A stretch of 64,000 nt of DNA, taken from contig NC_079371.1 in assembly GCF_021018895.1 (NCBI RefSeq), positions 8,551,001 through 8,615,000 of the forward strand, given 5' to 3'. Below are positions 24,742-36,060 of the stretch, in pieces; within the stretch, counting starts at the first letter, position 1, and every line of letters begins with the position of its first letter. The notes under the pieces were generated by a model. It was not told the DNA's origin and searched no databases. It saw only the letters and a program-made list of their open reading frames with translations. Source of the stretch: Seriola aureovittata. Taxonomy: Eukaryota; Chordata; Actinopteri; Carangiformes; Carangidae. Both the position numbers and the translations under genes were made by a program.

Positions 24742-24795
24742 AAGCAACTGTAAGAACATTTACTCTGCCTGAATTAAACCTCATCCTAGAGAAAG
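24701..24795 (+). repeat. 95-bp direct repeat, right copy
   Basis: Second copy of 24316-24410 with four mismatches. Confidence 0.9.
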
Positions 24796-25199
24796 TCCCT
24801 GGTGGGAGGCACCGTTGGGAAAGAATACTAGAGGTGGCTGTTGGACAGATCAATCAGTTACACATACAGTGCATTTAGAAAGTGCTGACTTTTTTACATT
24901 ATTACATTACATTATTATTACATTATTTTGCAATCTAATAACTTGTTAAATTCATTCATCAGTGAACAATGCCAGCAAGATGGCTGCTAATGCTAGCAAG
25001 CTGGCCCCCCCACTTGTTATTTTGCAATCTTGTGAAATCATTAAATTCATACATGAAAAATGACAGCAAGTTAGCCCGCCCATGTCACCTTCTGTTTGTC
25101 CTTGTCTTTCACCAAGACAAAAAGTGCTAGTTCGGCGGCTAGCTCGCGACCCCCCCCCAGCGCCGGCCTTGTCTGAACAACTTAGCCCCCGACTTAAAT

Positions 25200-25608
25200 T
25201 AGGCTCAAAATGATTTTGAGCTTATAAAGTAATGTTGACAAATAATTCCAATATTTGTAGTCGTAAATCAACCTCTGTAAACCTGGAAAATAAATCTGAA
25301 TGAAAAATTCAACTTTGTGCATGTGAAAACAAATTGTGCTTGTGGCAAAGACATTTGTATTTGTTAAGACAGTGTGAATCAAAACTCTTTAACCTCAACA
25401 GTGATCATTTGTTGAGTTTTGATTCAGACTTTCAACAAATACAAATCTCTTTGACACAAGTGCAATTGTTTCACATACACAAACTTGAATTTCTCACCCA
25501 GATTTATTTTACAGGTTTACAAAGGTTGATTTACAACTACAAACCTTGGAATTATTTGTGAACATCACTTTACAAACTCAAAATCATTTAGACCCTAATT
25601 TGAGCCTA
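25200..25608. repeat. Foldback (long inverted repeat) element, ~410 bp
   Basis: The ends TAGGCTCAAA (25200-25209) and TTTGAGCCTA (25599-25608) are exact reverse complements. The two halves pair along nearly their whole length, for example 'caaataattccaa', 'gtaaatcaacct.tgtaaacctg', 'aaataaatctg', 'gatttgtatttgtt..' and 'tgaatcaaaactc', at roughly 80% identity by eye with a short central loop near 25395-25415. The overlapping minus and plus frames with similar sequences (both containing IYF.GLQRLIY.YK) are a by-product of this symmetry. It fits a hairpin-type MITE. Confidence 0.8.
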
Positions 25609-26096
25609 GATACATGTAGCTACAGTCAACAACAGTTTTGCTTTTAAAAACATCTGCTCACTAATACACAAAGCACTTTGTGTGTTACATCACCACTGGT
25701 TTCAGTTTTATTCACAAAGTCTTGATTTTCTTTTTACAGATGCAAAACTTGTTCAGTGTATTATTGAGGGTAAGTTGCAACACATTACAATAGACCTGCA
25801 TTGTAAACTAGAGTGAAATCCATCAGCATTTTGTGGTTGTTTTTAGACTTGTGTAGCTTTTGGCAGTAAAGTCATTAAGTAGTTCCTCATTACGTCACAA
25901 TGAGTTCCTTCACAACAAACCATAGACAGCAAGTTTCCCAACAAGTATTTTAATTATAATATTCAAGCCACATATAAATATATTATTCCAATGGAAATGG
26001 ATGACACTGGAAGAGTTAAAGCTTCTGTCAATGTCTGAACACATGCAAAGCACAAAACTAAAATTTGGTGCTCAAAATTCAAAGGAGTGTGACACT

Positions 26097-26159
26097 GAGG
26101 TAACAAGTAGAATTTAAATTCAGGTGTAAAAATAGGATCGGAATTCTACTTGTAACCTC
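26097..26159. repeat. Short hairpin with 18-bp arms
   Basis: GAGGTAACAAGTAGAATT (26097-26114) pairs with 26142-26159 at 17 of 18 positions, with a 27-base loop. It may be the end of a small element or a chance hairpin. Confidence 0.6.
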
Positions 26160-26275
26160 CATACACTTGCAGATTTATGAAGGCAAGGGGATACTGCAGG
26201 ACACATGGGCAGGCTCTATAGCAGCATGAGGAAGGGATGATGACATCATCACAAAAGCAGACTCAGAAAATAAGG

Positions 26276-26281
26276 TTTATT
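26276..26281 (-). terminator. Possible minus-strand poly-A signal AATAAA
   Basis: AATAAA in minus sense followed by T-rich sequence. It could end a transcript coming from the exon at 27315-27125, but no convincing exon links the two. Confidence 0.25.
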
Positions 26282-26685
26282 GTCAGGTAAGTTTTCACTT
26301 ACAAGATATGTGGCTTGGTGTAGTATCAAATTAGCATATTCATAATAAATAAAAAAAAACTTAATACTACAATAATTAAATATAAATAGATTTTTTTTTT
26401 TTAAAAAACAACAATGAAAACGATACTACGCAACCATATACAAAAGTGTTCTAGAATGACAAAACTCCTGCTGGGCCAGCTGTGCAATAGGTCACAGTAT
26501 AGATAATATCTGTTATGTGCAGGGATGGTTGTTGATTGATGAGGCCAGATGCAGAAGGAAAGGCAGGTGCTGGACCAACATTGGTGATGATTAGACTGGA
26601 ATTCTGGTCCTGATAAAGACAAATATGTGATAGGACAATTCATTTAAATCATACAAGTTCTTTACATTCAAACATGTTAGGTCTG

Positions 26686-26832
<147 letters not shown>

Positions 26833-26957
26833 AATTGTGCGGATAGATATGAATATGCAAAAGTAAATACACGTGTATCGACGTGTATTCACTCGGTCTA
26901 CTGGGTCCATACAATCTCAAGTTACAGTCATCAGTTACAAAATGAGCCTAAAGTTAC

Positions 26958-26965
26958 TGACGTCA
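26958..26965. promoter_or_regulatory. Perfect cAMP response element TGACGTCA
   Basis: Full palindromic CRE 160 bases from the exon end at 27125, inside its predicted intron; a half site (ACGTCA) lies near 27020. Function is inferred from the motif alone. Confidence 0.3.
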
Positions 26966-27124
26966 CTAGCTGTACAACAGCCGAGAGGAACAGACAGATT
27001 CTAGTAACCGCTAAAACGTCAGTCACAACATCAATATCACCACCTGAAATGTTTGTCGGTACGGTTTGTCAGTCGTTGCACTGATTATACTTTTAGCTAA
27101 AAAGCCAACAATGATGCTACTCAC

Positions 27125-27315
27125 CGGGCTAACAGGAAAGTTGCGAGCTCGGCATCAAACCGCATCTCTTTACTCTCAGGAGCTGTCTCCGGCGGTGGAA
27201 AACTACATCGAGAGTTACTCGTGTTGCTTCTTTTCTTCGCCGTTGAACGTGGTTTCTTGTCGGGAGCGGTCCTGCGGGATACACATACATATCGCCTTTT
27301 AGGAGGTTCAGCCAT
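27125..27315 (-). CDS. Predicted first coding exon, Lys/Arg- and Pro-rich N-terminus
   Basis: On the minus strand an ATG at 27315 opens a 63-codon frame beginning MAEPPKRRYVCVSRRTAPDK and ending in ELATFLLA. It ends at a strong donor, CCCG|GTGAGTAG, leaving two bases of a codon (phase 2). The in-frame TGA of the donor itself would stop an unspliced reading. CCGGAAGT, an ETS-family site typical of housekeeping promoters, lies at 27350-27357, about 35 bases upstream of the ATG. The exon is locally G/C- and CpG-richer than its flanks. The basic first half suggests a nuclear or nucleic-acid-contacting N-terminus, but I do not recognise the protein. No matching second exon was found: the best acceptor (exon start 26609) would lead to a stop after five more codons. 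Confidence 0.5.
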
Positions 27316-27349
27316 TCCTGTGTTTCTGTGATGCTAACTTCAAGTGCTG

Positions 27350-27357
27350 CCGGAAGT
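27350..27357. promoter_or_regulatory. ETS-type site CCGGAAGT
   Basis: Perfect core of the ETS/GABP site close upstream of the minus-strand ATG at 27315. It fits a TATA-less promoter. Confidence 0.4.
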
Positions 27358-27429
27358 TGTTCTTCTTCGTGGGACTGAGGGAAGACTTGACGCGCCACTG
27401 ACTCACACAGCGTCTAGTGTCACAAAGTG

Positions 27430-27790
27430 GTATTACAACACAGGACAGGTCATTTCAGTAGATAACTGAAATACAACAGATGGAGATCATGACATCACTG
27501 CGTCTCCTTCACACACTGCTGATAGTGTTGATTCATTTTTTGAACATTTTAAACTAAAGTCCTGGCCACATCTTATATTGCACCTTTACAGCACAGCCAC
27601 CAACACTGACATTTAAAACTAAAGCTCCATGTATTTTGCCAACACTTAAGTTAAAACTAAGACATTGAGCTTAACTGATATTGACACATTCCATGCATAC
27701 AAAACATTTTGATTTGCTTTGACAGTATATAAATCTATGCTTGGAATATAAAACACAACCATTCTTTACCTTATACTTACATTCAATTTG
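27430..27790. other. No exon firmly seen; possible terminal exon of the 28-kb segment
   Basis: A/T-rich sequence between two minus-strand coding signals. A minus-strand acceptor-like TTGTATTTCAG occurs near 27465; splicing the phase-2 donor at 27799 to it would add only a few codons before a stop. Confidence 0.2.
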
Positions 27791-27798
27791 TAACTTAC

Positions 27799-28054
27799 GA
27801 ACAATTGTATTTGCCCATTTTGCATTCAGGCCAGTAGATGTTGCACTGTTCACATGAAGCATCAAGATATAAACCCTTTGTGGAACCACTTTCCTGGGAA
27901 AGAAAAACCTCAGACGCTGTGGGACTCACATCCAGTACCAGGCAGTTGATTTCTGCAAACAAAGAAGACATAACAGCCCGGGAAATTTTACTCACAGAGT
28001 ATTTCACTTACTGATCGTGGACTGCTCACAGAGCCAGGTTTCAGTTGCTGCCAT
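27799..28054 (-). CDS. Two-exon coding segment of an unrecognised protein
   Basis: The minus strand has ATG at 28054-28052 in the context AACATGGC, then 14 codons (MAATETWLCEQSTI) and one base before the donor A|GTAAGTG at 28011. A 59-base intron ends at CTTTGTTTGCAG. The second exon (27952-27799) starts with two bases that complete a Lys codon, then runs 50 codons without a stop, including VLDVSPTASEVFLSQE and CEQCNIYWPECKMGKYNC, and ends with TC|GTAAGTT, a phase-2 donor. Both donors are GTAAGT and the phases agree, which is unlikely by chance. The product is Cys-containing (C-x2-C and a further C-x5-C spacing) with no domain I recognise. The start lies 50 bases past an LTR-like junction at 28108-28105, so this could be an LTR-driven host transcript or the start of the element's own gene. 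Downstream exons were not found. Confidence 0.5.
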
Positions 28055-28107
28055 GTTGGTTTCTATATACAAAGAAATCATGGTGTATTGTCCTCCCAGT
28101 CACCATA

Positions 28108-28689
28108 TGTTGGCAGTCTTTATGTTACGACACAGCTAGGGGAAAAGGGAAACAACATAAAACCAGGTGTTATTCGTAAATCAAATTTATTGCATAACCC
28201 GGATGCTAAATAAGGAAACAAAAATACAAACAAGGTGAGAGGATAACTAAAGTAGGGGAACAGAAGCCAACAAAGAGCCCAACTGTGCGATTCTAACCAA
28301 CCCCAAAACACAAGCAGCACCCCTGTTCCTAATGTGTCCAACAGTCTTTTTCTAAGGGTGTGATGCACAATCAGAATTTTAAAACTAACCCAGTCCCCAA
28401 CAATCACTACCAGCATCTCAAACCAAATCACAAATTACACACAAATGTTGACAAAGGCGCTAAAGAGGCGTGCTGCCTATCATGTCAGCCGCCACTAATG
28501 ATGTGCTGGCCGGTTTCTTAAGCTCTTTTCCTCTGAATGCTTGAACGGCTACAGCTGTGGATAGGACTCACAAGATCATTGCCGCACCAATAGGAGAAGC
28601 CGGCCGTGGAGTCGGAGGCTCTTCCTCTCTGCTTCGACCAATCCCGTCACGGATTCCGCGCAGCCTGATTAGCATACAGACAAAACACA
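28108..28689 (-). mobile_element. LTR-like block with primer-binding-site-like junction
   Basis: In minus sense the block begins TGTGTTTTG (28689) and ends CCAACA (28108), then has TA and TGGTGACTGGGAGG from 28105; LTRs of retrotransposons begin TG, end CA and are followed within a few bases by TGG of the primer-binding site. Inside are two inverted CCAAT boxes (28638-28642 and 28587-28591), a CpG-rich first half like a U3 promoter, and AATAAA at 28191-28186 followed by a T- and GT-rich stretch, like the R/U5 part. I found no second LTR, no polypurine tract and no reverse transcriptase beside it. It could instead be an ordinary CpG-rich promoter that happens to fit. Confidence 0.4.
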
Positions 28690-28699
28690 CTGTAAGAAG

Positions 28700-31600
28700 C
28701 AGGTGACTATGCTGCGCTCATTTGAACATATTTTTATGTCGTGCAGAAAGTTGAACAAGAAAGAGCTGAACTGATGACACAATTACGGACGATTGCCCCA
28801 GTGGAGCATAACATTAAGTATTCGAAAATTCCTGGAGAAATTTTGAATGCGCCTGCTGCTTGGTGCGTGTACTTCACTCTTCACGTTTCAACCTTTACAA
28901 AGGACGTTACTTTCAGTTTCATTCACGTCGTAGAGACTCATCCTGACACTGGCCTCAGTCACTGCAGGTGCCCTTCAAAAAGCCTTTTGGAGCTGTCACG
29001 ACTGACCAAAATAACCTCATATTGATGGTTTCAAACACAAATGTGTCCCCACAACCATAGCAAAAGGTCCACTGTGTAATGTGTGGGTTTGAGCTAGTGT
29101 TTTTGACTGACCTGGTTCCTTCCTGGAAAACATGTTGCTTGTTTTGCAGCAGTTGGTTGTGTCTGGGGCAAGGGACTTTATCTTTTTTTATTCTCTCCCT
29201 CTCTGCTCCACCTTTTCTCTTCCTCCAACTGTGACAACGATCCATTTCACCGGGCGTCTAAAATGTTATTGTGGAGGAGCAGGTAGATGGTTGCTATGCG
29301 CGTTGCTGAGACGTGATGAGGTCGTTTTTGACACTGCGGTGAGGGAGTGAAAGAGTCGCACCCGGTGGATTCTGAAACGTCTGTCAAATACTTCCTGTCT
29401 GCTCAATTATCACTGGTCTATATCCGTTTTCCCCACATCGACAGTTCCAAAGTTGACTTTTCTTTCGAGAAATCCGGTGTTGTGACGAGTTTTACCTCTA
29501 TGATGCAGGCTCTTGATGAATTTTTTTAATCATGTTTTCCCCAAATGACGTACAAATGGCTTCATACAGTAAATAGTGCATGTAGCTGCTGTGAATGGGG
29601 AAAAAAGTTCCCCCGTGAAGCATGTCCCCTGAATATAGACTGAAGTTGGGGCTAAGCCCCAAATGTTCACAATGTCTGGCTCAGCCCCTGAAATGGGGTG
29701 ATTTAAATTTAATGTTTTTAACAAAATACTTATATGCAAAGTTTACAGGCTGCAGTGTGAGGCTTTTTATGGCTTATGCTGCTGTGGTAGCATTAGAATG
29801 TGGGGTCAAAGGTCATTCACTCAAGTTTTCTCTATTGTACTGGGCTATGTTTCATGATTTTATTAATCAGCTGACTGATTTTGTTGTCATTGTAATCATA
29901 TTTCTTCTCTGCGGCCTATTTAATCTTTCTTCTCATTTATTTTTCTTCCCTCCTTTCTTTGACTTTCTTTCTGTATTTAGCTTCTACATGATATCCTGGT
30001 ATTTTATATAGACTAAATAACACATCACTTGTCACGACATTTTGATGTCTACGTATTTTAAGCTTTTCATGTTATTGTCACGTTATTGAAACGCTGTTTC
30101 ATTTAGGGTTAGGGTGAGGGGTTAGTCAGTCGAGAAATTACATAGTGTGAAATGTCATGCGAAATGCAAAAAAATGCGTGTTGATAACAAGTGAAAGGAC
30201 TTAAGAAATTGATGTGTTTTCATAGCCTACACCATTTGGTGATACCAGGCTCTTAAATTTGCTTTGCAGTAACTTTTTCAGTCATTGGAAGTGAATTGAT
30301 CTTTAATTCAGCATTTGCATAAGTTTTAAAAACTCTTTTGAAGTCTGTGATTCTGTGTCTTCATTGATTATTTTTTTATGTGTAAATAACAAAATGTCTT
30401 TGCTTTTTTTTTTTACCATCATATTAAATATCTTTTTAAATTGTTAACTTCACTGCATTGTTGATGTTACCATTTTTTGATATTGTTGCTGCTCATGTAC
30501 AGTACTTGGTGCACATATGTGGTCACCTTATTTATACGTCACACTTTTTCACATTCACCATGTTTCACCTAGTCATGCTGCTTTAGTTTGGCGGCTTTGA
30601 TCAGGTTTTCATGGTATTTCATGTTCTTTACTAAATTAATTTATTCTCTTTCACCAGCTTGTTTATTCCTGCTGCTTCGTTAGACTTCAGAGTAACTGTT
30701 GTTGTGGCAGTGCTGGCAGCCGTGCAATTAAACTAGTTCATAATGTGAATTTTAATGAAGAGCACTTCATGAGCCATTTGTTTATATTACCTCAACTCTG
30801 ACAAAGCATGAACTTGGTCTGTGAGATTTCCCTAACTAATTAGACTAAATGTTACCCCTGGCGATACATTTTTGGATTAGCAGAGCCTCCAAGGAAAAAT
30901 GATGTCATACACTTGGATATATGTTATTTGTGTTTCTCTAATTGGGAGTAAATCTGGTCAAAATCTGTTGTATTCATCCTGCCTCTTTAACTCTGAGTGC
31001 TTACATCTGGGTGTAATCTGTTATTTTTTCTTTGATGGTGATAATCAGTGGAAAGCAATGAAACCAGAGATTTTACCTTTTGAGTGCGGCTCCTAGGGTT
31101 GATTTTTCTTTTTGACTTGTATTCTTTATTTGTGTGTATTTGTGTTTTTGTCAAACCTAAGTATGACATAACCTACAAAGGCACACATGCACAGCAGAAA
31201 TATATCTATATGCAGACATGTAGATAAATTGAGAGGAAGGTAAAAGGCAAAATAAAGGAAATGCCCAGATTAATGTAACACAGCTTGCATGTTACATTCA
31301 TTCCTGTTGCTCTACATCTGTCAAGCAACAATATCTGGAACAGGTCTTATTCTTTCTTTGATGGTGGTGATCAGTCACACCTGATCAAAACAGAAAGGAA
31401 AAAGTAAATGAAACAGGAAAACAGAAAAAAAAGCATGTAACTGGTGATTGTGGATGTAATTTGAATATACATGTGGGGCAGGTTTTGTTGTTTATGCAGC
31501 TGCTCATACATTTAATCATTTCATGTTTCACTGGCTCTATTTTCAAGATATGCACACACAGTCATGCATTTACATGTTTTTCATCCGCAAACACATAAAC

Positions 31601-34600
31601 AAAAACACATTCTCTGATTCCATTTCCGTGTAATCAGTCATTTTGTTCCTCCTTTCTTTTAATAGACATGCTTTCTCTCTCTCTTCCTTTTTTCTTATAC
31701 AGGCATTTGCTTTCACACTTGCCTTACTGCACATTAACTCGAGGGTATTTTCCAATCAAATGTTAATTTTACATGTCTGTTTGGCCCCTCCTTGTCTGTT
31801 TCCTTGCAGAATTTGTAACAGTTAAGACTCAGAGAGAACAAATCAACATTGACTCCACCCCTATTTACATGTCGCTATGGGCGTGTCAAACATTGCACAA
31901 ACAGAACTATCACTTTCTCCATCCTCTGTGACAAGCAGCGCTTCATTTTGGTTGTAATCTTGGAGACGAGGGACAAACCAAAGAGGGTCCCATAAACAAC
32001 AATAAGGTTTTTCTCCTCGACAGACAGTTTTCTCTCATTTCATTTTTGGCAAATCATGACAGACTTTTCATGTGATATTCACACTCTTGTTAAGCCCCCT
32101 CCCCTTTTTGCGTTTTTACATCAGTCCTGTGATACCTGATATCCCACAATGCCTTGTGAAGCAAACAGCTTGTGATCCCCAAAACCTTTCCCAGGAAATT
32201 CAGGCTCAATTTACCAACCAGAGTAGTCAGTGATTAATTTGTAACTAAGGAACAAGAGAAGCGAAAGGTTTACTTTTTTTGACAAAATTGTCTTTTGTTC
32301 TGGTTTGCTTGATCCCTTGTGAACCTTGAGAGCCTCAGATTTTTGTTTGCAGTAAAGGTTATCATCATCTCAGACTGATGTGCCCTGCTTCTATTTTTAA
32401 GATGACAGGATGGGTGTAATTTTAAATATATGTTGGTCTCTAAGTGTAGATTTAGAGCATCTCTATAGAGTGGTAAAGGTTTCCATCCATTTCCAGACTA
32501 AAGTATGTGGCCTCAGTTAACCTCTCAACTAGACCTACCACAAGCAAAGTGAGCAATTACAGTCTGATTCCAAGTGATAAGTGGAGTTACTGGAATTTTT
32601 AATGCCAGCATGTTCACCACCACCTGACCCAGAGAGGGAGACGCCGGGCAGCTGTAACATCTCTAAATATGTTGGTTGTTGTGTCAAGAACATGATCCGT
32701 CCTTTGATTTTCCAGATAGTTGCTGAGGTGCCGATGTAAACATACTCTCTTATATCTAAGAGTGATAGAGTAACCATTGGCTGGGTGGTCAGGAAACTCC
32801 CCGTAGGAGATATCAGATATTTGATAAATGGAGCAGAAATCCTGTTCCGTGTCTGGCTATTTCATCTCATCACCTCCCTGTTACAGCATTAAATGATTTC
32901 TCTTTTGCATCCCTTTCCTCTATGTGACTGCATTTCTCTGTTCTCAGCTTTAATTTTCCTAGATGTATTTGCCTGTAAAAGTCCCTAATAATGTTGTTTT
33001 TCAAATAGTGAACGTCACAGTTTGTCCTGATGTATTTCTTTCTTTGGCTCACATGTCTCACTTTGTTATGTGTAACACCGCCAATCAGATTGTAAACTGC
33101 AGGGCAAGGTACCAATATTAATAATTCTGGCGATGTTTTGCACAGTTTATGGAGGTTTCTGGTGAACATCAGTGGCTGACAACCCTTCATCAGTGATTTT
33201 TTTGTAACCTATCATCTTGAATATGCTTTATGAAAAGATGGTTATGAGCTGAGTTGGATATTGAGGTAAGTACTGGACCGATAGAGGCTCAGTAGAGTCA
33301 TTTAGTTTCACAACTCTTGGATCAAGCTTTGTTTTGAGCTCAAAATAATAAGTTCCTGACTACTTCTTTAAAGATGACTGAAATCAAAGTGCACAACTGT
33401 TTAGAAACAAAGAACTGCATCCGGGCAGTGCCAGTCTTGTTTATCCATTCCAACATAAGCAAGCCTCTTTTGGACTTTTTATTTATCAAGGATTTAGGCC
33501 AGTTTCAGGTCCTTTAGAAGTTGTCATTTTTATTTATTTTCTCATAATTTGGACCTTGTGAAGCCTTTTGAGATTTCAATTGTGATTATGGTTAATGAAA
33601 ATAAACGTGACTGTGTGGGTCTACAATTTGAGAGACACGTTACAGACCCTTGGTGTCATAATGACTTTTGAATAAAATATCATAATAGTTTAGTTTAGTT
33701 TATTTTGGTCATTTTCCAACTTATAAAACTCAAACACCCTGATAGACAACAAATAAACAAATAAACATTAAGTTAATGCTTTTTTTAAGCACTAAAGCAA
33801 AAGATAAACCAGAAACAAAACAGGAATGAAAAGGTGTAGGCTGAAGCCTTAGCTTATTGCACCTACCCTTTTTACATAATACATAAAGATAGTCATCAGC
33901 ATAAATTACTGTCAGTTAAGCATGTTGGTGAATGTTGTGCATACGTGTTCCTCCAGTTAAACCGCTGGCCTTCCTTATGTTTATAAAGACACAACGAGCT
34001 CCCACATGCGAGATGGCACAGTGCAGTATGCAGGGCTCAGGTGAAACCAACCTTAACACTAGGGGGTGCTAAAAGGCTCCAGCTTGACTCTGAACTGGCT
34101 TTTCTTCTCCTGGATGTGTAAAATTAACTTGATGGCTACATAATGATACATGTCTGTTTTCATTAGTGACAGACTACATGAGGCAGTTATACAGTGAGCT
34201 AAGTTGCTGTTACCAATATTATGAATGTGCCTGGCAAATGCCGCTATCGCTAGCTGGCTTACTGCTAGCATTGATGCGGAGCACATCATAGCAATGCTAG
34301 TGTGTCTAAGTGCGACATCTAGTGGCAGTGACAGTCGTTGACAGAACAGATGGATATACTTCATTCAAGTTTTCTTCAAAGCATCATAAAACAAGTCACG
34401 TTGATCATGTGTCCCAGACAATACAGCATGTTGTGTACAATGCTGGGAATAAAGCTACAGTACCTACACCTGGAACAATAATGAAACCCAGAAAAATAGA
34501 TTCCACTGATATAAACCATACAACAAAAAGTATAACACAACAGAATAGGCAAAACATGATAAAATCAGATGAGAGTGCAGGATGTGTGTTTGTGCGTGTA

Positions 34601-34790
34601 CTATACATGTGAAGGCGTGTACACAGAGAAGAGAACAGTGTGTATGTGCGTTAGCAGGTGGTGTGTGTGGGCTTTCAGTTTGACTTTTCATTATTTGAAA
34701 TGGATGTAAAACAGAAACATTCCCTTCCTATGTGGTCTGTATCACTCAACACAGAAAGAATTAGACACAACCCCATGTCTACAAGCTGAG
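28700..34790. other. No gene supported
   Basis: Mostly A/T-rich unique sequence. Open frames at 28741-29025 (plus; starts MQKVEQERAELMTQLRTIAP after an AG) and 32777-32535 (minus, 80 residues) lack a clear domain and splice pairing. A two-unit TTAGGGTTAGGG occurs at about 30105-30116. The stretch 34020-34330, ending in 'cgacatctagtggcagtg', looks like a dispersed repeat but I cannot name it. Confidence 0.35.
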
Positions 34791-34792
34791 AG

Positions 34793-34794
<2 letters not shown>

Positions 34795-34839
<45 letters not shown>
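34795..34839 (+). repeat. (TG)22 microsatellite
   Basis: Uninterrupted TG units, ending in TATGATGACG. Confidence 0.95.
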
Positions 34840-34842
<3 letters not shown>

Positions 34843-35025
34843 ATGACGTCTGAGTGTAGGCTGAAAAATGTTTTCTGCATGTGTGTTTTCATTTGTTTGC
34901 CTGCATTGTGGAGGTCTTAGCCTCATTTGTGTGTTTGTGCGAGTGAAAGCCTCCCATCTCTACATTCAGACAGAGCGATGCAGGCTGTTGATAAAGGTTT
35001 GAAAGGGAGCCAGAAAATGGAAAGA

Positions 35026-35098
35026 AAAGAAAAAGCTGCTGTTTTTTTTTAAATATATATATATATATATATATTTTTAAAAAAAAACAGCAGCTTTT
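35026..35098. repeat. AT-cored palindrome with ~25-bp arms
   Basis: AAAGAAAAAGCTGCTG followed by nine T (35026-35050) is matched by nine A followed by CAGCAGCTTTTTCTTT on the right. The centre is an (AT)n tract, also self-complementary. The whole can fold into a nearly perfect hairpin or cruciform. Confidence 0.85.
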
Positions 35099-35339
35099 TC
35101 TTTCTATAATTTTAGCTACGATGGAAACATCATTAGTCATCCAGACATCAGTGCACATTAAATCTTACTCTGGGAGAGGCTGGCAGAGGGGCCATCATTC
35201 TTAAACACATTTTCCTGTACAAATGTTATGACAACCATGTCATTTTTCACATATTTTTAATACTGCACAAAGTCTTAAATATTCTGTCTTGGGGAAGATA
35301 ATCTGTTGGCCTGAGTTTTTGACAAAGTGCCAACATTTA

Positions 35340-35645
35340 CAACAGATTTGACCTTTCTCGCTTTTTTCACCTTTTATAGTCCTGCCCTTCTTTCTCTTGC
35401 TCACCCTACTCTCCCCTTTCCTCCCCCACTCACCTCCACCTCCATGATAACTTTCTCCCCCACTTCTTCCATCCTCTAATAGCTTCTCACTTCTCTATTC
35501 TATTGTAGTCTATTCTCTCACCCTTCCTTCCCCTGATTTCTCTTACAGCTCTGGCTTCATCTCTGCTGTCTTCTTCCTCCCTTGCTTCCTCACCTGACTC
35601 TTCTTCTGCACTCCACCACACCCCCACCCCCCTTCTCCTCTTGCA
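35340..35645 (+). repeat. Polypyrimidine block
   Basis: Strongly C/T-rich on the plus strand for about 300 bases, without a fixed repeat unit. Confidence 0.8.
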
Positions 35646-35664
35646 GAGGCCTCATGTAGCTCAA

Positions 35665-36060
35665 ATCAGGGAGACAAAAACATAGAGGGGTGGAGGGGGT
35701 GGAGGGAGAAAGGAGAAAGATTCAGGGAGAAAGTTAGAGAAAGAAACTTATTGAGAGATGGACAAGGAGTTGAAAGAGAGACAAAGGAGAGGATAAGCGG
35801 GAGACATGAAGATGACGTTAAATACAGAGGGAGAGATGAGCATTGTTTGAGAAGACGATATCTCTTGTGATAGAAGGAAGAGATTTACTGTGTTCAAATC
35901 CTGAATCACACACATTACAGATATTTAGAGAAACAATGAGATTAAATGTAGTCTTATTCAGAGAGACAATGCAGTGAAAAGACAATCAAAATTGAGAGGG
36001 GAACCCACAAAGAGGGACAAAAGAAACAAATCAAAAGAGAGAAAAATGAAAACCTCTTTT
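35665..36060 (+). repeat. Polypurine block
   Basis: Strongly G/A-rich on the plus strand (GGAGGG, GAGAGA, AAAGAAA runs), directly after the pyrimidine block, so the strand asymmetry flips at about 35650. Confidence 0.8.

Noticed and set aside
26437..26609. Possible terminal exon (minus; DQNSSLIITNVGPAPAFPS..) after an acceptor at 26610, with AATAAA at 26281
   Set aside because: Its open frame does not match the phase-2 donor at 27125; in the matching phase it stops after five codons. Kept only as a possible poly-A site.
28741..29025. Plus-strand frame starting MQKVEQERAELMTQLRT after an AG
   Set aside because: Looks coiled-coil-like at first but has no clear donor, no upstream exon and no family I recognise; the second half looks non-coding.
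30103..30125. TTAGGGTTAGGG, a possible interstitial telomere repeat
   Set aside because: Only two full units; such short runs are common in fish repeats.
32535..32777. 80-residue minus-strand frame
   Set aside because: No domain, no splice sites in good context, no neighbouring exon.
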